Assembly: GCA_002424095.1 (NCBI GenBank)
Contig: DIPL01000018.1
Span: forward strand, 799 to 47,746
Source: Christensenella sp. UBA5489
GTDB taxonomy: Bacteria; Bacillota; Clostridia; Christensenellales; UBA1242
Reading direction: 5' to 3'
Length of the DNA stretch: 46,948 nt
Shown: piece after piece, positions 43,653 through 46,948 of the stretch
Position numbering within the stretch: position 1 is the first letter of the stretch
How the letters are laid out: every line of letters begins with the position of its first letter
Position numbers and translations under genes: made by a program
Notes under the pieces: generated by a model
Seen by the model: only the letters and a program-made list of their open reading frames with translations
Databases searched by the model: none
Told to the model about the DNA's origin: nothing

Positions 43653-44219
43653 TTAGCCTTTTTCAACTCTTTCGACATAGTCTCCGCTACGAGTATCAAT
43701 TTTAATTTTATCGCCTTGATTGACAAAAAGAGGAACACTTAATTCATAACCAGTTTCAACGGTAGCAGGTTTAAATGCTGCCTTTGTTGTATCGCCTTGA
43801 AGTCCTAATTCGCATTTTGTAATCGTAAGTTCAACAAATGTTGGAGCCTCTACCGAAAAAGCCTCGTCTTTATAAAATTGGACAATTGCAGTCATATTTT
43901 CAGTTATAAAATTTAAAGCATCTTCTACCTGTGCTTTATTGAAAGGTATTTGCTCAAAGGTTTCCATATCCATAAAATAATATAATTCGCCATCATTATA
44001 AAGATATTGCATTTCTTTTTTTTCAATATTCGCAATTGGAAATTTTTCTGTTGGCGTAAAAGTTCTGTCAAAGACTTGACTAGTCATAACATTTTTTATT
44101 TTTGTTCTTACAAATGGAGACCCCTTACCCGGTTTAACATGTAAAAAATCAACCACAACATAAACTGTTCCATCCATATCAAATGAAGTTCCTTTCCTAA
44201 AACTTCCAGCATTTATCAT
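43653..44219 (-). CDS. efp: Elongation factor P
   Basis: Helps the ribosome at polyproline stretches. Of its 188 residues, the N-terminal KOW-like domain has the tip [13 protein letters not shown] with Lys32, the residue modified in Firmicutes. Two OB folds follow; the signature near the C-terminus is [40 protein letters not shown]. Length and layout are standard. The ATG at 44219 follows GAGGAG at nine bases. It lies 21 bases after the endonuclease IV-like gene. No EF-P modification genes are in the window. Confidence 0.97.
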   Translation of the reverse strand: MINAGSFRKGTSFDMDGTVYVVVDFLHVKPGKGSPFVRTKIKNVMTSQVFDRTFTPTEKFPIANIEKKEMQYLYNDGELYYFMDMETFEQIPFNKAQVEDALNFITENMTAIVQFYKDEAFSVEAPTFVELTITKCELGLQGDTTKAAFKPATVETGYELSVPLFVNQGDKIKIDTRSGDYVERVEKG

Positions 44220-44240
44220 TTTTTTATTCTCCTCTTTTCC

Positions 44241-45101
44241 TTAATTTTTCATTGTTTTAACTTGATTATAAATTGATTGAAAAGTTAGTGCATCTTCCGC
44301 CATAAAATTTTTTGATTCGCATATAACTGTTGGCGTAAGTTCATAATCATAAATAATTTCAGCAAATGGCTCAAAGGAAGGTCCAAAGTTTTCATCATCA
44401 TAATTTAAGTGCCTGATTTCACCTTTTGCACTAAACTGAATTTTGGAAAAATGAATATGACAATTCTTTGTCTTAAATTCGCCCAGTTTTTCAAAAGAAT
44501 AATCAAAAATTCTTTTATAATCATCTTTGTTTTTCAGTTCTCCCCCGAGCAAACAATTTATATGACCAAAATCAAATGTTGGCATTAAAATTTTGTCTTT
44601 TACGCAAAGGTCAATTATTTCTTTATAATTTCCGATTTGTGAAAATTTTCCCATTGTTTCAGGACAAAGATAAAAATTTTCAAAGTTGTTTTCATATATT
44701 CGTCTCAAACAGTCATCAAGATTTTTTGAAGTTAGAAATAAAGCCTCATCTCTTGATAACTTTCCTTGTGTTGCCAAATGCACAACTAATTTTTTTCCTT
44801 TCATCATTTTGAGATATTCAAATCCACGTAAAACATACGAGAATGATTTTTCAATCATAATATTGTCAGGGTTGGCGAAATTTATATAATATGGAGCATG
44901 CAAACTGAGTGAAATCTTATATTTTTCAAATTCAATTCCAAAATTTTGAGCCTTTTCAAGAGATAACCTATATCCTGCTCCGAAAGAATACTCGTATGCT
45001 TGCAAACCTATGTTATTAAGCCAGTTTGGCACATCCAAAGTTATTTTATATCCTGCATCATAAAAAATAGGACTGGTTCCCGAAGGTCCGAATTTAACCA
45101 T
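44241..45101 (-). CDS. Endonuclease IV-like AP endonuclease (TIM barrel)
   Basis: A 286-residue member of the xylose isomerase-like/AP endonuclease family 2 group. The zinc ligands typical of endonuclease IV are visible in order: SLHAPYY, VVHLAT, CPETMGK, TFDFGHINCL, CHIHFSK and the final ICESK. It begins MVKFGPSG, similar to the nfo-like proteins found next to efp in Clostridia. It probably cuts DNA at abasic sites, but a role as a sugar-phosphate isomerase-like enzyme cannot be excluded. The ATG at 45101 has AAGGAG five bases upstream. It lies 125 bases after nrnA. Confidence 0.85.
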   Translation of the reverse strand: MVKFGPSGTSPIFYDAGYKITLDVPNWLNNIGLQAYEYSFGAGYRLSLEKAQNFGIEFEKYKISLSLHAPYYINFANPDNIMIEKSFSYVLRGFEYLKMMKGKKLVVHLATQGKLSRDEALFLTSKNLDDCLRRIYENNFENFYLCPETMGKFSQIGNYKEIIDLCVKDKILMPTFDFGHINCLLGGELKNKDDYKRIFDYSFEKLGEFKTKNCHIHFSKIQFSAKGEIRHLNYDDENFGPSFEPFAEIIYDYELTPTVICESKNFMAEDALTFQSIYNQVKTMKN

Positions 45102-45226
45102 TTTCTCTCCTTTTTTTATTTGGATTTTCGCTCAACTTTGCAATTTTTTATTATATTTTATTAAATTTATTATCTAAATAATAGATTTTTAAAAACCTTC
45201 ATAACGAATTTTAATTTTAAGTTGCA

Positions 45227-46201
45227 TTATTTAACTAACTTTATATTATTAATATTTTCTTTGATGAAATAATAAATTTTATCTTTTACTTGCTTAACCG
45301 AACCTGTTAAATTTTGTATTCCCGCTGCAAGTTTATGCCCACCTCCGCCAAATGCTTTCGCAATAAACGAAGCATCAAAAAACTCACTGCTTCGAAGGCT
45401 TGCATTGATTATGTTTTTTTCTTTTTCAATTAAAACAATAACTATATTAATTTTATCGACATTTGTTAAAAATCCAATCAATTCGTTCGTTGATACTGAC
45501 TTGCATTTATATTTTTTGTAATCTTTCAGTCGAATGGTTGAAAATAAAATATCATCTTTTATATCAATATTATTATATAATATACGTAAATTTTTCAGCA
45601 TATTTTTTGTAAGTTTTTTTGATAAACTCAAATTTATTTTATGAACATCTGCCCCTTTTTCGGTTAGAATATGTGCAATTTTAAAAGTTTTTGAAGTGGT
45701 GTTATTATACATAAATCTGCCAGTGTCGCCGACAATGCCTAAATAAATGCAATTAACAATTTTTTTATCAATATCAATGTTAATTTCCAATTTATTAAAT
45801 AAATCGAATAAAATTTCAGTAGTTGATGCCGCATCGTTTGCAACGAATTCAACATTTCCAATTTTTTGCCTTGCCAAATGATGATCAATGCAAATGGAAT
45901 TACTGAAATTTAGAAAATCTTTTTCATATTTGCCAAGAAGTATAGAATTTGCGACATCAAGTGCTATAACCAAGTCAAATTTGTTTTTATCAAATTCATG
46001 TTGAATATTTTCATATTGCAAAACACCAAAATCTGAAATTGTTTCTTCCATAAAAACATTTACATTTTTTTTGATTTGTTTTAAAGCAAAATACATTGAC
46101 CAAACCGAACCAATTGCATCAGGGTCGGGTTTTATATGTGTAAACAATGCTATATTTTTCGCATTTTTTATCAGGTTTACTATTTCGCTTAATTTTTCCA
46201 T
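45227..46201 (-). CDS. nrnA: DHH phosphoesterase NrnA-like (nanoRNase / pAp phosphatase)
   Basis: A cytoplasmic DHH-DHHA1 enzyme that degrades short oligonucleotides and 3'-phosphoadenosine 5'-phosphate. The motifs are THIKPDPDAIGS (His22, Asp26, Asp28), ALDVAN, CIDHHLA (DHH near 103) and VGDTGRF. The DHHA1 signature GGGGHKLAAG is near 290. It has 324 residues from the ATG at 46201, where family similarity begins. AAGG is 11 bases upstream. The ATG at 46228 would add nine hydrophobic residues and has no ribosome site. It follows rbfA, the standard infB-rbfA-nrnA order. Confidence 0.93.
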   Translation of the reverse strand: MEKLSEIVNLIKNAKNIALFTHIKPDPDAIGSVWSMYFALKQIKKNVNVFMEETISDFGVLQYENIQHEFDKNKFDLVIALDVANSILLGKYEKDFLNFSNSICIDHHLARQKIGNVEFVANDAASTTEILFDLFNKLEINIDIDKKIVNCIYLGIVGDTGRFMYNNTTSKTFKIAHILTEKGADVHKINLSLSKKLTKNMLKNLRILYNNIDIKDDILFSTIRLKDYKKYKCKSVSTNELIGFLTNVDKINIVIVLIEKEKNIINASLRSSEFFDASFIAKAFGGGGHKLAAGIQNLTGSVKQVKDKIYYFIKENINNIKLVK

Positions 46202-46243
46202 ATTAATCAAGACCTTTTTTATAAGCATTTTTATTTATAAATA

Positions 46244-46615
46244 TTATTCGTTTTTCTCATTATCTTCTGGTTTAATATCTAGATTTTTTAATATATCATT
46301 TATTCTTTCAGCATAAATTAAACTATCATCAAGAGTGAAAATAAGTTTAGGAACTGACCGCATTTTAAGTTCTTCCGCAAGTCGTTTTTTCATAAATCCC
46401 GCAGACTTATTTAAAAGTTTTATTATTTCATTTCTTTTATCAGTTTCGTTGTTTAAAATTCCAACACCAATTTTGCAACTTGAAAAATTAGGGCTTGTTC
46501 TAACCCATGTAATGCTTATAATGTCAGAAAATCTCGGGTCTCTAAGCTCATATAAAATGATTTCGCTCAATTTCTTTTTTATTTTTGAATTGATTCGAAG
46601 CATTCTGTTTTCCAT
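46244..46615 (-). CDS. rbfA: 30S ribosome-binding factor RbfA
   Basis: A KH-fold assembly factor for the 30S subunit. Of its 123 residues, RINSKIKKKLSEIILYELRDPRFSD is near the N-terminus. SCKIGVGILN lies in the middle, and the closing region is LKMRSVPKLIFTLDDSLIYAERINDIL. Length is typical. The ATG at 46615 has AAGGG six bases upstream; an in-frame start at 46633 overlaps that site. It lies about 97 bases downstream of infB. Confidence 0.95.
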   Translation of the reverse strand: MENRMLRINSKIKKKLSEIILYELRDPRFSDIISITWVRTSPNFSSCKIGVGILNNETDKRNEIIKLLNKSAGFMKKRLAEELKMRSVPKLIFTLDDSLIYAERINDILKNLDIKPEDNEKNE

Positions 46616-46712
46616 ATAATTCCCTTTTTTCAAATTGGATTTACTTGAATTAATATCAAAATTAAATAGATTTCAAATATTATGTATAAAACATTTTTTA
46701 ATTAAATGATTT

Positions 46713-46948
46713 TTATTGTCTTTTTATTTCAACATTTTCATAACATTCAATAATATCGTTTTCTTTAATATCTATTAAATCTTTTAATTTAATTCCGCAT
46801 TCAAAACTTTGTGTCACTTCTGCTTTATCGTCCTTTAAAATTTTTAAATCAATAATTTCAGATTCACCAATAACTTCTCCGTCTCTTATTAAACGAGCAT
46901 TTGCTTTTCTTAAAATTTTACCATCAATGACATATGAACCAGCTACAA
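46713..46948 (-). CDS. infB: Translation initiation factor IF-2, 3' end only
   Basis: The last 78 codons of a gene that enters from the right edge. The visible protein begins VAGSYVIDGKILRKANARLI and continues RDGEVIGESEIIDLKILKDD. It then has FECGIKLKDLIDIKENDIIE, and ends ENVEIKRQ at the TAA (46713-46715). This matches the domain IV end of IF-2, including the Gly-Phe-Glu-Cys-Gly region that binds initiator tRNA (here SFECGI). It heads the infB-rbfA-nrnA-AP endonuclease-efp group. Confidence 0.95.
   Translation of the reverse strand, partial: VAGSYVIDGKILRKANARLIRDGEVIGESEIIDLKILKDDKAEVTQSFECGIKLKDLIDIKENDIIECYENVEIKRQ

Noticed and set aside
1..46948. CRISPR arrays, rRNA genes, toxin-antitoxin pairs or defence islands
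   Set aside because: No regular spacer repeats, no rRNA sequence, and no recognisable effector, nuclease-helicase or toxin-antitoxin genes were found.
1..46948. Use of TGA as a sense codon, since most genes end in TAA or TAG
   Set aside because: ruvX ends at TGA at the expected place, and Trp is encoded by TGG in the genes I read; the standard code fits.

Overview
The window reads as a chromosomal segment of an AT-rich, spore-forming Clostridia-type Firmicute, probably an uncultured gut lineage. The evidence is a complete spoIIIAA-AH operon, the sporulation pair yqfC-yqfD, RNase Y, Asp23, RecN-ArgR, a CCA-encoding tRNA cluster, strong Shine-Dalgarno sites, and the gene orders xseA-xseB, nusB-asp23 and infB-rbfA-nrnA. 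Every intact gene and all seven tRNAs lie on the minus strand. The only plus-strand gene is a broken integrase. In transcription order the reader therefore goes from the right edge to the left edge.

Right to left: the 3' end of infB, rbfA, nrnA, an endonuclease IV-like gene and efp end at a terminator. engB follows with its own promoter, then a type II topoisomerase pair (parE/parC-like) closed by a strong hairpin that overlaps the start of the spoIIIA operon. spoIIIAA to AH (SpoIIIA-SpoIIQ channel, mother cell) end in another terminator. asp23-nusB-xseA-xseB, a membrane protein, argR and recN follow. Then come rplM-rpsI with its own promoter and terminator, ruvX-DUF1292, yqfC-yqfD-ybeY, an orphan 101-residue gene with recO, and rny with a structured leader.

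The middle (about 16.2-19.2 kb) is a more flexible zone. It holds a metallo-beta-lactamase-fold gene, six tRNAs (Pro, Met or Ile2, Asp, Phe, Thr, Tyr), and a decayed tyrosine-integrase gene directly beyond the 3' end of tRNA-Tyr. Next are a DUF167 gene, recJ, a HemZ-like radical-SAM homologue that lacks its iron-sulfur cysteines, a PAP2 phosphatase, tRNA-Thr(CGT) and cmk. The left 9.8 kb is one open frame for a secreted protein of more than 3,270 residues, with Listeria-Bacteroides-type repeats followed by MBG-like repeats. It runs off the window.

Most of the window is conserved housekeeping. The points most worth a second look are: the parC terminator hairpin whose loop holds a sigma-E-like -10 element and whose 3' arm holds the spoIIIAA ribosome site; the HemZ-like protein without its CxxxCxxC motif; the mutually exclusive hairpins in the rny leader; the predicted leaderless ruvX and engB messages; the lysine/glutamate-rich N-terminal extension of ribosomal protein S9; and the giant repeat protein. 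I found no CRISPR array, rRNA, intact mobile element or recognisable defence system. All identities come from reading translated sequence; no database search was run.
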